Notes: generated by a model from the letters alone, not told the origin. A stretch of DNA of 53,775 nucleotides from Treponema sp. UBA6852 (GCA_002449305.1 DKDI01000018.1:1-53775), one strand, 5' to 3'. Shown: positions 32,562 through 41,593, numbered from the stretch's first letter. Translations and numbers: made by a program.

Positions 32562-33611
32562 ATGAAGAAAAATCTTTGCTTTATTTTTGGCTTGTGCTTT
32601 TTTATTCAGTTTTTTGCTGCGCAGAATTCAAATGAAAATACAGCGGCTTTTGGAACGCAAGTTATGGTTCCGCGCGATGTTTTTATTGGCGACAGCGGAC
32701 AGATTCAGTATTCGTTCAGAACGCCTGTAGATTTTTTTTCTTTTGCGGATTCCTCAATGATAAAAGATGAAGTTCTTTCGCTTAATCTTTCTTCAAAAGA
32801 GCTTTTGGAAAATCCAGATGACTGCCTTGTTACAAAATCTGTTCTTGTAAGAAACGGCGTAAACTACAATCTTTGCATAACGATAATTCCGTGGAAAACT
32901 GGAACAATAAAGTTTAAAGAATTCAATTTGGAAAAATTTTGCCGCGGACAAAAAAAGAATGAAGTAGAAAGCGTTGATTTTAAAATTCAACTTGCGCCGG
33001 TTACAATTCTTTCACTTGTAGAAAAGCTCGAGGTAAAAAATTTAAAGTCTCCGCAAGCTCCTCTTTTGCTTCCTAATACAAATTATTTTTTGTGGATTGC
33101 GCTTTTTTTAGTTGCTGGATTTTTTTCATTGTCTTGCATTGTTCTTATAAGGCTTCCGCATATTTTAAAAAAACTGAAATTCTTAAAAGAGCAGTTTGAA
33201 CTTTACAGAAATGCAAAGCGGACAAAGAAAAAACTTTCCGCGCTTTTAAAAAAGAAAATTGACGATAAGGACTTTTGCGAAAAATGGCAGCTTGCAATGC
33301 GCGAATACTTGGAGTTTAGATTTGCAGTTTCATTTTGTTCTGTGCCCGGAAAAAATGTCGGTGCAAAAATATTTGATATAACGAGCGGACTTGTAGGTGA
33401 AAAAGTTTGTGAAGCGATAGAATCTCTTTCGTGTTTTTTTGTGCGCACAGACTACATTCGGTTTGCAAGCGGTTCAATTGATTCTAAACTTTTACCAGCG
33501 GAAACTCACCAGGCTTTGTTTGTTAAGAATGAAAAAAAGTCAATGATTGTGGAAACTTGCAAGATAATTGATTTGCTCGAAAAAGGAGAAAGTAATAAAA
33601 ACTTTGCCTAA
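32562..33611 (+). CDS. Membrane protein of the Bat operon, unknown function
   Basis: 349 aa. Signal peptide (residues 1-20, ending FFAA), a periplasmic beta domain to about residue 165 (VMVPRDVFIGDSGQIQYSF), one membrane segment near 173-198 (FLWIALFLVAGFFSLSCIVL) and a cytoplasmic helical tail with a basic stretch (AKRTKKKLSALLKKK). Its position and topology match the third gene of spirochaete Bat operons. AGGAAAA precedes the ATG. Confidence 0.75.
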   Translation: MKKNLCFIFGLCFFIQFFAAQNSNENTAAFGTQVMVPRDVFIGDSGQIQYSFRTPVDFFSFADSSMIKDEVLSLNLSSKELLENPDDCLVTKSVLVRNGVNYNLCITIIPWKTGTIKFKEFNLEKFCRGQKKNEVESVDFKIQLAPVTILSLVEKLEVKNLKSPQAPLLLPNTNYFLWIALFLVAGFFSLSCIVLIRLPHILKKLKFLKEQFELYRNAKRTKKKLSALLKKKIDDKDFCEKWQLAMREYLEFRFAVSFCSVPGKNVGAKIFDITSGLVGEKVCEAIESLSCFFVRTDYIRFASGSIDSKLLPAETHQALFVKNEKKSMIVETCKIIDLLEKGESNKNFA

Positions 33612-33635
33612 AATAGCGTCAAAGTTTTTATTCAC

Positions 33636-33720
33636 AAAGTTTGCGTTGCAAACTTTCTTATCAAATGCAATTTCTGCTAGAAAATTGCACTAAAAAGTCA
33701 AATCGAAAGTTGAAACTTTC
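33636..33720. repeat. Array of three hairpins inside the Bat operon
   Basis: AAAGTTTGC-gtt-GCAAACTTT (33636-33656), a TGCAATTT / AAATTGCA pair (about 33666-33689) and GAAAGTT-ga-AACTTTC (33705-33720). The array fills the 135-nt gap between two operon genes that are otherwise tightly packed. Its build is like the 64-bp element at 10680. Confidence 0.6.
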
Positions 33721-33746
33721 TCATTGGCTTTTTATAGGAGAAAAAA

Positions 33747-34748
33747 GTGTTTGAATTTGAAAATCCTCCGGCATTTTTTCTTTTACTTTTAATTCCGGTG
33801 CTTTATATTTTGCGTTATATGAAAATTTTTTCACGGCTTTCTTTACCTTTGAATTTAAGCGACTGGAATGGAAGCAATTTTAAGTGGAAGGGAAGTGCAA
33901 GAAAGTTTCTTTCTGCTTTCGGAAGAGCACTTTGTGTTTTGTTTTATATTTGCCTTGTTTTTGCTTATGCAGATCCTGTTTTTCATCTTCAGCAAAAAGT
34001 TTATTCTTCAAAAGGCTCTTCGGTTGTTTTTGTCTTAGATGTAAGCCCTTCAATGGCAGCAAAAGATATTGGTTCGTTGAGCCGTCTTGAAGCTGCAAAA
34101 AATTCCATAGTTTCCATGGCGGAAATGAATGGCGGCTCAGAGCTTGGTCTTGTTGTAATGGCTGAAAATTCCGCTGTCTTAGTTCCTCCAACAATGGACA
34201 GAAAATTCTTTTTGAACCGGCTTAAAACGGTAAGCGTTGGAGAACTTGGAGACGGAACTGCAATTGGAACTGGTCTTAGCTGCGCAATTTATCATCTTGA
34301 AAAATCAAGGTCGCCAAAAAAAAGCATTGTTCTTATTACTGACGGAGAAAATAATTCAGGCGCGGTTCATCCTCACACAGCGGCTCGTCTTGCTGTGAGC
34401 AAAGACATTTCGCTTTACATTCTTGGTGTGGGAACAAGGGGAGTTGTGCCAATTGATTACGTGGATCCCAAGTCAAATAAAGTTTATTCAGGTTATCTTG
34501 AATCGAAATTTGATACATCTTCAATTGCGCGTATTGCATCAGAGGGAAATGGAAAATTTTTTGAGATTGAATCTCTTTCCGCATTGTCGCAAGCAGTTTC
34601 TTCAATTTCAAAAAATGAAAATGTTGCGCAAAGTTATTACATAAAGAATCAAGATATATTTTATTACAGACAGTTCTTGATTGCCGCAGTTATTTTGGCT
34701 TGTCTTGCCTGGATTGTGCGCAGATTGCTTTTGCAGGAGACTTTATGA
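33747..34748 (+). CDS. batA: BatA-like VWA-domain membrane protein
   Basis: 333 aa from GTG with TAGGAG before it. Two N-terminal membrane segments (about residues 9-25 and 57-75), a VWA domain from 93 to 280 with the MIDAS triad start Asp98-x-Ser100-x-Ser102 (LDVSPSM), Thr in DGTAIGTGL and Asp in ITDGENNS, and a C-terminal membrane helix (about 311-330). All metal-site residues are present. The Bat proteins affect stress tolerance and envelope integrity in some bacteria. Confidence 0.9.
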   Translation: MFEFENPPAFFLLLLIPVLYILRYMKIFSRLSLPLNLSDWNGSNFKWKGSARKFLSAFGRALCVLFYICLVFAYADPVFHLQQKVYSSKGSSVVFVLDVSPSMAAKDIGSLSRLEAAKNSIVSMAEMNGGSELGLVVMAENSAVLVPPTMDRKFFLNRLKTVSVGELGDGTAIGTGLSCAIYHLEKSRSPKKSIVLITDGENNSGAVHPHTAARLAVSKDISLYILGVGTRGVVPIDYVDPKSNKVYSGYLESKFDTSSIARIASEGNGKFFEIESLSALSQAVSSISKNENVAQSYYIKNQDIFYYRQFLIAAVILACLAWIVRRLLLQETL

Positions 34749-36361
34749 ATTTTTCTGTTAAAAGTCCATTTTCGTTTTATCTTTTTATTCCTCTTGTTTT
34801 TGCGTTTGTGTTTGTTGTAGCGCGGTATCTTCGTTTAAGAAAAAATATATGCGGAAAAGTTTTTGAATTTAAAAACGGCTCTTTTAGAATTGCAGTTTGT
34901 TTTTGGAGCAGAACTTTTTTTAGATTTTTAAGCGGAATTTGTGTTGTTCTTGCACTTGCAGGAATTTCATTTGGAACAGATTCTGTGCCTGTTCAGAAAA
35001 ATGGAAAAGCCGTATCTCTTGTGTTTGATATTTCTTATAGCATGGAGGCAAAAGATGCGCCCGGCGGAATTTCAAGACTTCAGGCAGTTTCTAGTTATGC
35101 AAGCGAACTTTTGGGCAGAATGAACGGATGCGCTGTTTCTGCTGTTCTGGCAAAAGGAGACGGAATTACTGCTGTTCCGCTTACAGAAGATTTTCAGAGT
35201 GTAAGAAGTTTAATAGAAAATCTTTCACCTTTGCTTATGACTTCCGAGGGAACAAGTCTTGGCAACGGGATAAAGGCCGCGCTTTCTTCTTTCCCTGAGC
35301 AGTCTTCGGCGGCTTCGTTTATCTGGCTTTTTACTGATTGTGAGGAAACAGACAGCAGCCTTCAGTCTTCTCTTTCTGAATGTTTAAAAGCTGGAATTCC
35401 AGTTGTGATTATCGGATTCGGCTCTGAACGTGAAAGTGAAATTTTTGCAGGAGACGGAATTACAAAAGTAAAAACAGCTTTAAGATCTGGTAGCGTTGAA
35501 AAAATGATTTTATCTTTAAAAGAAAAATTTGTTTCTGCCAAAAGAAATAGCTCTGCGCCTTCTGTTGCTTACATCGATGCTTCGGAAGTGGGGTCTGCTG
35601 CTGCTATTTTAAAAATGCTTGATTTTAATGGTTCGTTGCCGTCAGTTTCTTATGAAGTTCAGAGTACTCAGCGTTACGGACTTTTTATTTCACTTGCAAT
35701 TTTATTTTTCCTTGCTTCAATTCTTTTTGGTGAACTTGATATTGCAGGCGGAAAGAAAAAATTGATTTCATCTGTTTCCGTAGCCTCTCTTGTTTTTTTG
35801 TTCACAGGATGTTCGCCTCGTTTTAATGACGGCATAAGAATTTTTGAAGGAAAACTCGATTGGTCTAAACAGGATTATCAAAATGCAGTCGGAGATTTTT
35901 TGGAAACAGCTTCAAATGCACAAGCCCGTGGAGATTTTTTTGTTGAGCAGTATGCGGTATTTGGGCTTGGCTCAACTTATCTTATGCAAGGTGAAACTGA
36001 CGCTGCGTTAAAAAGATTTTCGCAAGTGTATGAAAATGCTCCAGATAAAATTAAGTTTGCAATTCTTTATAACTCTGGAATAATTGCGCATCGCAACGGA
36101 GATTATAAATCGGCAACTGATTTTTTCAAAAAAGCTATTTTAATAGACAGCACCAGCATAAATGCAAAAATCAACCTTGAGCTTTCTTTAAGAGAAAATT
36201 CGGAACATTCAAGAGATTCTGCTCAGGAGCTTGTGCCTTTGTCGGAAAATAAAGAAGAACAAAATATTCAAAATGCGCTTTATTCTATAATTCGGGAGGA
36301 TGAAAGACAGCAATGGAAAAATATGCAAAAAGATTCAGAACGGACTTCCCGCGATTACTAA
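34745..36361 (+). CDS. batB: BatB-BatC-like fusion: VWA domain plus TPR repeats
   Basis: 538 aa from the ATG at 34745 that overlaps the batA stop (ATGA). TM segments lie near residues 11-28 and 61-76. A VWA domain (90-300) has an intact MIDAS start Asp95-x-Ser97-x-Ser99 (FDISYSM). A membrane segment near 320-340 and a second hydrophobic stretch ending FLFTGCSPRF follow, then a periplasm-side or cytosolic TPR region (about 375-490: GDFFVEQYAVFGLGSTYLMQ, NSGIIAHRNGDYKSATDFF). BatB and BatC are separate genes in many bacteria; here they are joined. Confidence 0.88.
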   Translation: MNFSVKSPFSFYLFIPLVFAFVFVVARYLRLRKNICGKVFEFKNGSFRIAVCFWSRTFFRFLSGICVVLALAGISFGTDSVPVQKNGKAVSLVFDISYSMEAKDAPGGISRLQAVSSYASELLGRMNGCAVSAVLAKGDGITAVPLTEDFQSVRSLIENLSPLLMTSEGTSLGNGIKAALSSFPEQSSAASFIWLFTDCEETDSSLQSSLSECLKAGIPVVIIGFGSERESEIFAGDGITKVKTALRSGSVEKMILSLKEKFVSAKRNSSAPSVAYIDASEVGSAAAILKMLDFNGSLPSVSYEVQSTQRYGLFISLAILFFLASILFGELDIAGGKKKLISSVSVASLVFLFTGCSPRFNDGIRIFEGKLDWSKQDYQNAVGDFLETASNAQARGDFFVEQYAVFGLGSTYLMQGETDAALKRFSQVYENAPDKIKFAILYNSGIIAHRNGDYKSATDFFKKAILIDSTSINAKINLELSLRENSEHSRDSAQELVPLSENKEEQNIQNALYSIIREDERQQWKNMQKDSERTSRDY

Positions 36362-37695
36362 TTTTTGTCTTGCTTGTTATGCAGGCATTTTCTGTTTTTG
36401 CAAAGCCAGTTTCATGGAATTATCTATGGAGCTTGCGGTTCAGGCAAAATCAGGAAACTTTATTTACAGAAACCGACAATTCATTTTATGTTGAAATTGA
36501 AGGCGTTACTCCAGATAGCATTCAGCTTGCGGTAAATTCCCTTCCGCATAATGTAAGTTTTGTTTCGTCAAAAAAAGAAACTGTTATGATAAAAAGCGGA
36601 AATGGACAGAACGAAAAATATTCAGCAGGAACAAGAATTACAATCTGGATGAAATTTTTAAAAACTGGATTTTATAAAATCAGCCCGATTGATCTTGTTA
36701 TAAACGGAAGCTTCTATCAAATTCCATTTAATCCTGTTGAAGTTTTTGAAAATCCAAGATTTATAAATCCGCAGATTTCAGTTTCTTTTAACAATCTTAA
36801 TATTCCTTCAAAACGAAAAATTGCTGAAGCTTATGAAGGACAGCACATTGTTTTTACAGTGAATGTGAAATACGCAAATTCTGTAAAAAATATTTCTTGG
36901 AATATTCCGGAAGATTCTGTATTTAAAAAACTGAGGGAATTTAATTTTTCTGGCGAAGATTCTTTTTCCACGGAATTCAAGCCTGTTGCTGTGTTTGACT
37001 GGCAGCCTTTAAAAGCTGGAAACTGGACTCTTCCTGAAATTTTTGTTACAGCAGTTTCATACAATGGAACAATTAGCGACATAAAAACTCCGCCTATTGC
37101 ATTTAAGATTAATGAAAAAAAATTAACGGACAGCAAGCCAAAGCAAGAAAGTCCTTTTGCCTACGCTTTTATAGAGCCTTCAAATTTTGATAAAAATGTT
37201 TCCAAGCCGGAAGCTAAAAATTATGACATTTTGAATTTGATTGAGCTTCATAAAAAGGAACGTCATTCAATTCCGTTTTTTAATTCAGCATTTAAAGAAA
37301 GAAGGCAGATAGAGCTTTCTGTTGGACTTTCTCCATCTGGAATTGAACCGAGTGTTGTTTTCTTTGCTATGATGTTTTGCGCAGCTTTTATTTTGCTGAT
37401 GGTTTCAGTTTTGCTTTTTATTTTCAAGCGGAAAAAAACTTGTGCAATTTTTGTTTCTTTATTTGTAACATTCGCAGTTTTTTTGTCGATATATGGATAC
37501 CATTTATTTGCTTCCCGCGGAATTTATGCAGGCGGAACAATGAGTCCAATTCCAGAAAAAACAGCTCCAACTGGTGTAACCATTCAGGCTGGAAGCGTTG
37601 TTTCTATAATAAGAACTGCGGGCGGCTGGATGTACATAAGGCACAATGATACTTACGGCTGGGTTTTGTCTGAAAATGTTTATTTAATAAAATAA
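36313..37695 (+). CDS. batD: BatD-like protein with C-terminal SH3 domain
   Basis: 460 aa. Signal peptide (RLLIFVLLVMQAFSVFA), a large beta-rich periplasmic region with BatD-type Ig-like domains (SLRFRQNQETLFTETDNSF, AYEGQHIVFTVNVKY, FDWQPLKAGNWTLPEI), two adjacent membrane segments near 352-372 and 377-397, then a bacterial SH3 domain at about 410-460 (GVTIQAGSVVSIIRTAGGWMYI, TYGWVLSENVYLI). It overlaps the previous gene by 49 nt; GGAGG lies 13 nt before the ATG. The SH3 end suggests contact with peptidoglycan. Confidence 0.8.
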   Translation: MEKYAKRFRTDFPRLLIFVLLVMQAFSVFAKPVSWNYLWSLRFRQNQETLFTETDNSFYVEIEGVTPDSIQLAVNSLPHNVSFVSSKKETVMIKSGNGQNEKYSAGTRITIWMKFLKTGFYKISPIDLVINGSFYQIPFNPVEVFENPRFINPQISVSFNNLNIPSKRKIAEAYEGQHIVFTVNVKYANSVKNISWNIPEDSVFKKLREFNFSGEDSFSTEFKPVAVFDWQPLKAGNWTLPEIFVTAVSYNGTISDIKTPPIAFKINEKKLTDSKPKQESPFAYAFIEPSNFDKNVSKPEAKNYDILNLIELHKKERHSIPFFNSAFKERRQIELSVGLSPSGIEPSVVFFAMMFCAAFILLMVSVLLFIFKRKKTCAIFVSLFVTFAVFLSIYGYHLFASRGIYAGGTMSPIPEKTAPTGVTIQAGSVVSIIRTAGGWMYIRHNDTYGWVLSENVYLIK

Positions 37696-37713
37696 GTTCG
37701 GAGGGAAAAAGAA

Positions 37714-38271
37714 ATGGACTTTGGTGATATTTTGTCGCAATGGGATTCCATTCAAAAGAAGCCTGCTCAAAAAAATAAAGGACCTCAAGTTTGCCGTAAA
37801 AAGGCAAATGCTCCCACAAAAGAAGAAAAAGAAGCCGCGCGCCAAGGTTATTCCTATGAGCAGATTATGGAGCAAGATAACAAGAAACGCATAAATCCTA
37901 TGGAACTTTGGCTTAGGCGATATGGCACAGTAGACAAAGACAAGGCGTTTGAAGAAAACGAGCGTCAGGAAAAATTGAATGATATAAATTATTTAAAGAT
38001 GCTTGCTCCGGAAGCTACGATAGATTTGCATCAGCTTACAAGAGAAGAAGCTTGGGATAAACTTAAGATTTTTGTTGACAGCTGCTATATTCGAAAGCTC
38101 AAGAAAATTCTTATTATCCACGGAAAAGGAAACCACAGCCATGGAACAGATCCAGTTCTTGGACAGGTTGTGCGCCTTTTTATTGAGCAGGACAAGCGGC
38201 TTGGAACTTCTGGACATCCAGACAGAAATCATGGTGGTTCTGGAGCAACTTGGGTAATAATAAAAAATTAG
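37714..38271 (+). CDS. Smr-domain protein
   Basis: 185 aa. The Smr domain lies at about 100-185: TIDLHQLTREEAWDKLKIFVD, then ILIIHGKGNHSHG and GGSGATWVIIK, with the LDLHG-like and H-G-K-G motifs intact. Smr domains nick or cleave nucleic acids; small Smr proteins are linked to ribosome rescue and mRNA cleavage. The first 95 residues are charged and probably disordered. GGAGG precedes the ATG 8 nt upstream; 18 nt after batD, possibly the last gene of that operon. Confidence 0.88.
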   Translation: MDFGDILSQWDSIQKKPAQKNKGPQVCRKKANAPTKEEKEAARQGYSYEQIMEQDNKKRINPMELWLRRYGTVDKDKAFEENERQEKLNDINYLKMLAPEATIDLHQLTREEAWDKLKIFVDSCYIRKLKKILIIHGKGNHSHGTDPVLGQVVRLFIEQDKRLGTSGHPDRNHGGSGATWVIIKN

Positions 38272-38335
38272 ATTTTTTTCAATTGATTTATTTATTGGAT
38301 TTTAGTAAGTTTAGTTTTAAGAGTTGTTTGCTGAT

Positions 38336-38842
38336 ATGGAAAATTTGTATAAAGTTTTGAATGTTGAAAAAAATGCTTCTGCAGAAGAAATTAAAAAAGC
38401 CTATAGAAATTTAGCATTTAAATTTCATCCAGACAGAAATCCGGGCGATAAATTCGCGGAAGAAAAGTTTAAAAAGATAAACGAAGCTTATTCAGTTTTA
38501 GGTGATGAAACAAAACGCCGCCAGTATGACCAATACAACATGAACGGCTTTTCTGAAAATTTTCAGCAGAATAGCGGATTTTATCAAGGCGACCCTTTTG
38601 CAGATTTTTTCAATAACAGAAATTATCAATACACTTACACTTATTCTTCAAAAAATTCAGAGAGCAAAAAAAGTTTTTCTGTAATAGGATTTTTCTTAAG
38701 CATAGTTCAAATTTTGTTCTGCTTCTTGGGATTTACCACAGTTGGCAGGTGGAGCTTTTTGCTTGGCATTTTATTTTTTATCGGATTTGTCAACGGAATA
38801 AAATCAGCGGCAGGAAATTTAAAATGGATTCTTGCGGAATAA
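38336..38842 (+). CDS. J-domain membrane protein (DnaJ-like)
   Basis: 168 aa. The J domain (residues 3-67) has the HPD motif in AFKFHPDRNPGDKFAEE and ends at DETKRRQYDQY. A Gly/Phe/Asn-rich linker follows, and two membrane segments near 117-160. It lacks the zinc and client-binding domains of DnaJ, so it would recruit DnaK to the membrane. A TTG at 38324 in the same frame is an alternative start; the ATG is preferred because the J domain begins at once. Confidence 0.83.
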   Translation: MENLYKVLNVEKNASAEEIKKAYRNLAFKFHPDRNPGDKFAEEKFKKINEAYSVLGDETKRRQYDQYNMNGFSENFQQNSGFYQGDPFADFFNNRNYQYTYTYSSKNSESKKSFSVIGFFLSIVQILFCFLGFTTVGRWSFLLGILFFIGFVNGIKSAAGNLKWILAE

Positions 38843-38864
38843 AAAAAAGTGAAAGGAAATTTTA

Positions 38865-39323
38865 ATGGAAAATAATTCAGGCATTGTTGTTTATACTGAT
38901 GGCGGCTGCCGCGGAAATCCTGGATGCGGAGGCTGGGGCTGCGTTATCATTGACGGCGAAAAAGAATATAAATTTTCAGGCGGAGAAAAACTTACAACAA
39001 ACAACCGCATGGAACTTATGGCGGCAATCAGCGCGCTCAATGCAATTGCTAAAAATGCGCTTTGGAAAAATCAGCATATTTCAGTTTATTCAGATAGCCA
39101 GTATGTAAAAAACGGAATAACTTCTTGGATTCAAAACTGGAAAAAAAACGGCTGGAAAACTTCCGCAAAGAAACCTGTTCTTAACAAAGATTTATGGATT
39201 CAACTTGATTCAGTTTACAATCTTCTTGATATCGAATGGAAGTGGGTTAAAGGACATGCGGGTATAAAGTATAATGAAATTTGCGACGAACTTTGCAATA
39301 TGGAAATGGATAAGCAAAGTTAA
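38865..39323 (+). CDS. rnhA: Ribonuclease HI
   Basis: 152 aa, full length. Removes RNA from RNA-DNA hybrids. All four acidic residues are in place: VYTDGGCRGNPGCGGWG, RMELMAAISAL, VYSDSQYVKNGI and the last Asp in YNEICDELCN, with the His of KGHAGIKYNE. GAAAGG precedes the ATG. 22 nt after the J-domain gene. Confidence 0.96.
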   Translation: MENNSGIVVYTDGGCRGNPGCGGWGCVIIDGEKEYKFSGGEKLTTNNRMELMAAISALNAIAKNALWKNQHISVYSDSQYVKNGITSWIQNWKKNGWKTSAKKPVLNKDLWIQLDSVYNLLDIEWKWVKGHAGIKYNEICDELCNMEMDKQS

Positions 39324-39326
39324 AAA

Positions 39327-39349
39327 ATTGTTTGCAAGCAATATTTTTA
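39327..39349. terminator. Possible bidirectional terminator between rnhA and the FliL-like gene
   Basis: ATTG-TTTGCAAG-CAAT followed by ATTTTT on the plus strand, and A-rich sequence on the other side, between convergent genes. The stem is short. Confidence 0.35.
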
Positions 39350-39367
39350 CTGTAAAGAGAATATTTT

Positions 39368-39865
39368 TTACTCTATAAAAATATAATCATTGAAATAAAC
39401 CGCTCGAATTTGTCCCATTACAAGATTTTCGTTTATTTTTTTAAGCAGTTCTTCCTTTATTAAATTTTCTCCTTTTGACCGGATTTGGCTGAAAGTGAAC
39501 GAAGAAAAATAATTTGTGAAAATCGACTTTATCTGCCGTTCCTTTAATGAAAGCTCTTCAAACAAAGCCTTGTCTTCTGCAGGGTACGAAAACCATGGGG
39601 AAACAACGATTACAACTTGCTCGTCTTTTTCTGAAATTTGTTTTGCAAAAATTCGCAACTGTCCAATGTCCGTGAATGCGTCCATGCTTTTTTCTTTTCC
39701 GGCGTTCATGTTTGTGATTTTCTTTGGACTTGGATCTGATTTTCTGTATGCGCTCGCAGGATTTTCTTTTGTGAATATATAAAATGCAATTGTAACAATT
39801 ATTATTGTAAGAAGAATTACGCCTGCAAATGAAAAAAGAAATTTGTTCAGTTTATTCAGATTCAT
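39368..39865 (-). CDS. FliL-like membrane protein
   Basis: 165 aa. One N-terminal membrane helix (residues 10-32), a linker, then a periplasmic domain with the FliL pattern: DIGQLRIFA, VVIVVSPWFSYP, a helix beginning LKERQIKSIFTNYFSSF, the amphipathic IKEELLKKINENLVMGQIRAVYFNDYIFIE end. FliL assists the flagellar stator. It overlaps the hflX stop by 4 nt, so it is translated from the hflX message, away from other flagellar genes. A FliL paralogue without a motor role is possible. Confidence 0.6.
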   Translation of the reverse strand: MNLNKLNKFLFSFAGVILLTIIIVTIAFYIFTKENPASAYRKSDPSPKKITNMNAGKEKSMDAFTDIGQLRIFAKQISEKDEQVVIVVSPWFSYPAEDKALFEELSLKERQIKSIFTNYFSSFTFSQIRSKGENLIKEELLKKINENLVMGQIRAVYFNDYIFIE

Positions 39866-41151
39866 ACAATAAATTCCTTTAGCAAAGAAAGTGTTCTTGT
39901 TGTTGCGCTCCCGTTTTCATCGAATGTTCCAGGAATTCTTGCAGTCAACTCGATGAAATTTTCAAGCCACTCTTCTTTTTCAATTGTTCCATTTTTTCTT
40001 GCAAGTTCAACCAAGTCAGCTTTTTCCATTGGGATTTTGAATTTCCGCTCTGTGCCAAGAAGATTTTCTGTAAGAACTGAAATTATTTCTTCAAATCCGA
40101 GCTCTGTTTTTGCGCTTGCATGAATTGCGTTTGGAAAAGCTTTGTTCAACTGGGATACAGTGATAAAATTTTCTTTTACAAGATCGAATTTGTTCAAGAT
40201 AACGGCTTGCGGAATTTTTTCAGCGTGAATTTCTTTCAGAACTTTCTGCACTTGTTGATATTGTTTTTCGCAATCAGGATCGGAAGAATCAACCACGATC
40301 AAAAGAAAGTCAGAAAGAGAAGTTTCTTCCAGCGTGGATTTAAATGCATCGATTAAAGTATGCGGAAGATTTGAAATAAATCCAACAGTGTCTGTCATTA
40401 AAACAGACGAGGCTTCCGAAAGTGCGAATTTTCTTGTGGTTGGATCTAGCGTTGCAAAAAGTTTGTTTTCTACAAGAACATCTGCCCCGGTAAGCGCATT
40501 GAGCAAACTTGATTTTCCGGCGTTTGTGTAGCCAACCAAAGAGCAAGTTGCGGCTGCGGTTCGTTCCCTTTGCTTTCGTTGGATGTTTCTGTTTATTGCT
40601 ACTTGCGCAAGTTCTTTTTTTATCTGAACGATTTTATCTTCAATTTGACGGCGATCAAGTTCTAGCTGAGTTTCGCCGCTTCCTTTGTTTCCGAATGAGC
40701 CGCCTCTTTGCCGCGCCATGTCTCCGTAGGTGTGGCTTAGTCTTGGAAGTGAATATTGGAGTTTTGCAAGTTCTACCTGAAGGCTTGCTTCTTTTGTCTG
40801 TGCACGTGAATCAAAAATTCTTATTATTACTTCGTTTCTGTCAAAGACCGGAATACTGGCAAGCTTTTCCCAGTTGCGCTGCTTGGACGGATCTATTTCC
40901 CAGTCAAAAATTATGCAGTCCGCAAAAACTTCTTTTGCCTTGTCCACAATTTCCTGAGCTTTTCCTGTGCCCATTCCGTAGGCTGGAGTCGGCTCTATGC
41001 GTGTAAGCACAATTGTGCCTGCAATTTCCATGTCCAGCGTTTGCACTAGACTTTGCAGTTCCTTTGGCTCTGGATTTCCGTTTTTCTTATCTGGCGCGCC
41101 GACTAAAAGGCATTTTACTTTTTGTTCTTGCTCTTGCTGAATTTCAATCAT
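39862..41151 (-). CDS. hflX: GTPase HflX
   Basis: 429 aa from the ATG at 41151. Ribosome-associated GTPase that splits or rescues stalled ribosomes. The N-terminal HflX domain has YGMGTGKAQEIVDKA and IFDWEIDPSKQRNWEK, then the linker RGGSFGNKGSGETQLELDRR. The G domain carries GYTNAGKSSLLNALTG (G1), DTVGFISNLPHTLIDAFKST (G3) and LNKFD (G4). An upstream in-frame ATG at 41181 would put the promoter -10 inside the gene; 41151 is preferred. Confidence 0.94.
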   Translation of the reverse strand: MIEIQQEQEQKVKCLLVGAPDKKNGNPEPKELQSLVQTLDMEIAGTIVLTRIEPTPAYGMGTGKAQEIVDKAKEVFADCIIFDWEIDPSKQRNWEKLASIPVFDRNEVIIRIFDSRAQTKEASLQVELAKLQYSLPRLSHTYGDMARQRGGSFGNKGSGETQLELDRRQIEDKIVQIKKELAQVAINRNIQRKQRERTAAATCSLVGYTNAGKSSLLNALTGADVLVENKLFATLDPTTRKFALSEASSVLMTDTVGFISNLPHTLIDAFKSTLEETSLSDFLLIVVDSSDPDCEKQYQQVQKVLKEIHAEKIPQAVILNKFDLVKENFITVSQLNKAFPNAIHASAKTELGFEEIISVLTENLLGTERKFKIPMEKADLVELARKNGTIEKEEWLENFIELTARIPGTFDENGSATTRTLSLLKEFIV

Positions 41152-41158
41152 AAAATTT

Positions 41159-41164
41159 ATTATA
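41159..41164 (-). promoter_or_regulatory. -10 of hflX (leaderless type)
   Basis: Perfect TATAAT on the minus strand, 7 nt before the ATG at 41151. The -35 region is weak (TTTCAT at about 17 nt). Confidence 0.5.
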
Positions 41165-41314
41165 CATTTTAAAATAAACAAATGAAAGTGCGGCTTAAAT
41201 TTTGCATTATGCTAACTTTTTGCTTGATTTTTCTTTGGAATTTTCAGAAAATAAATGTGCTAAACTTTTTTATCCTTATGTCGAAAATTTATAAGTTCAG
41301 GACTCTAAAAGAAA

Positions 41315-41590
41315 ATGTCGGAATTTGAAAAAGAACAAAAAATCTGTAATCCTTCCTCTTCTTCTTCGGAGCATGGACTTATGAAAAAAGCTCTTGAAAT
41401 TACAAAGACAAACAAGACTTGCACTTCGGGACTTCTTTCAAAAATTACAAAATCATCATTAAGGACAAAAAATATGACTAAGGCAATTGTTGAGCAGAAC
41501 GGAATCTTTACAATAAAAGAAAATCTTGAAACTTCATCGGTAAAACAAGATCCCGGCTTAAAGGCTTTAGTTGATTCTGTTTTAAAATAA
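41315..41590 (+). CDS. Small protein of unknown function
   Basis: 91 aa, Lys- and Ser-rich, no membrane segment or known motif (EFEKEQKICNPSSSSSEHGL at the N-terminus). The C-terminal half (MTKAIVEQNGIFTIKENLE, GLKALVDSVLK) has helical character. AGGA lies 12 nt before the ATG. It converges on the thioesterase gene with a 3-nt gap. Codon use is like that of its neighbours, so it is probably real, but I recognise no family. Confidence 0.5.
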   Translation: MSEFEKEQKICNPSSSSSEHGLMKKALEITKTNKTCTSGLLSKITKSSLRTKNMTKAIVEQNGIFTIKENLETSSVKQDPGLKALVDSVLK

Positions 41591-41593
41591 ATT

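Noticed and set aside
41278..41328. Short ORF (16 codons) overlapping the start of the gene at 41315
   Set aside because: It has no ribosome site and ends at once; it could be a leader peptide, but nothing supports this.
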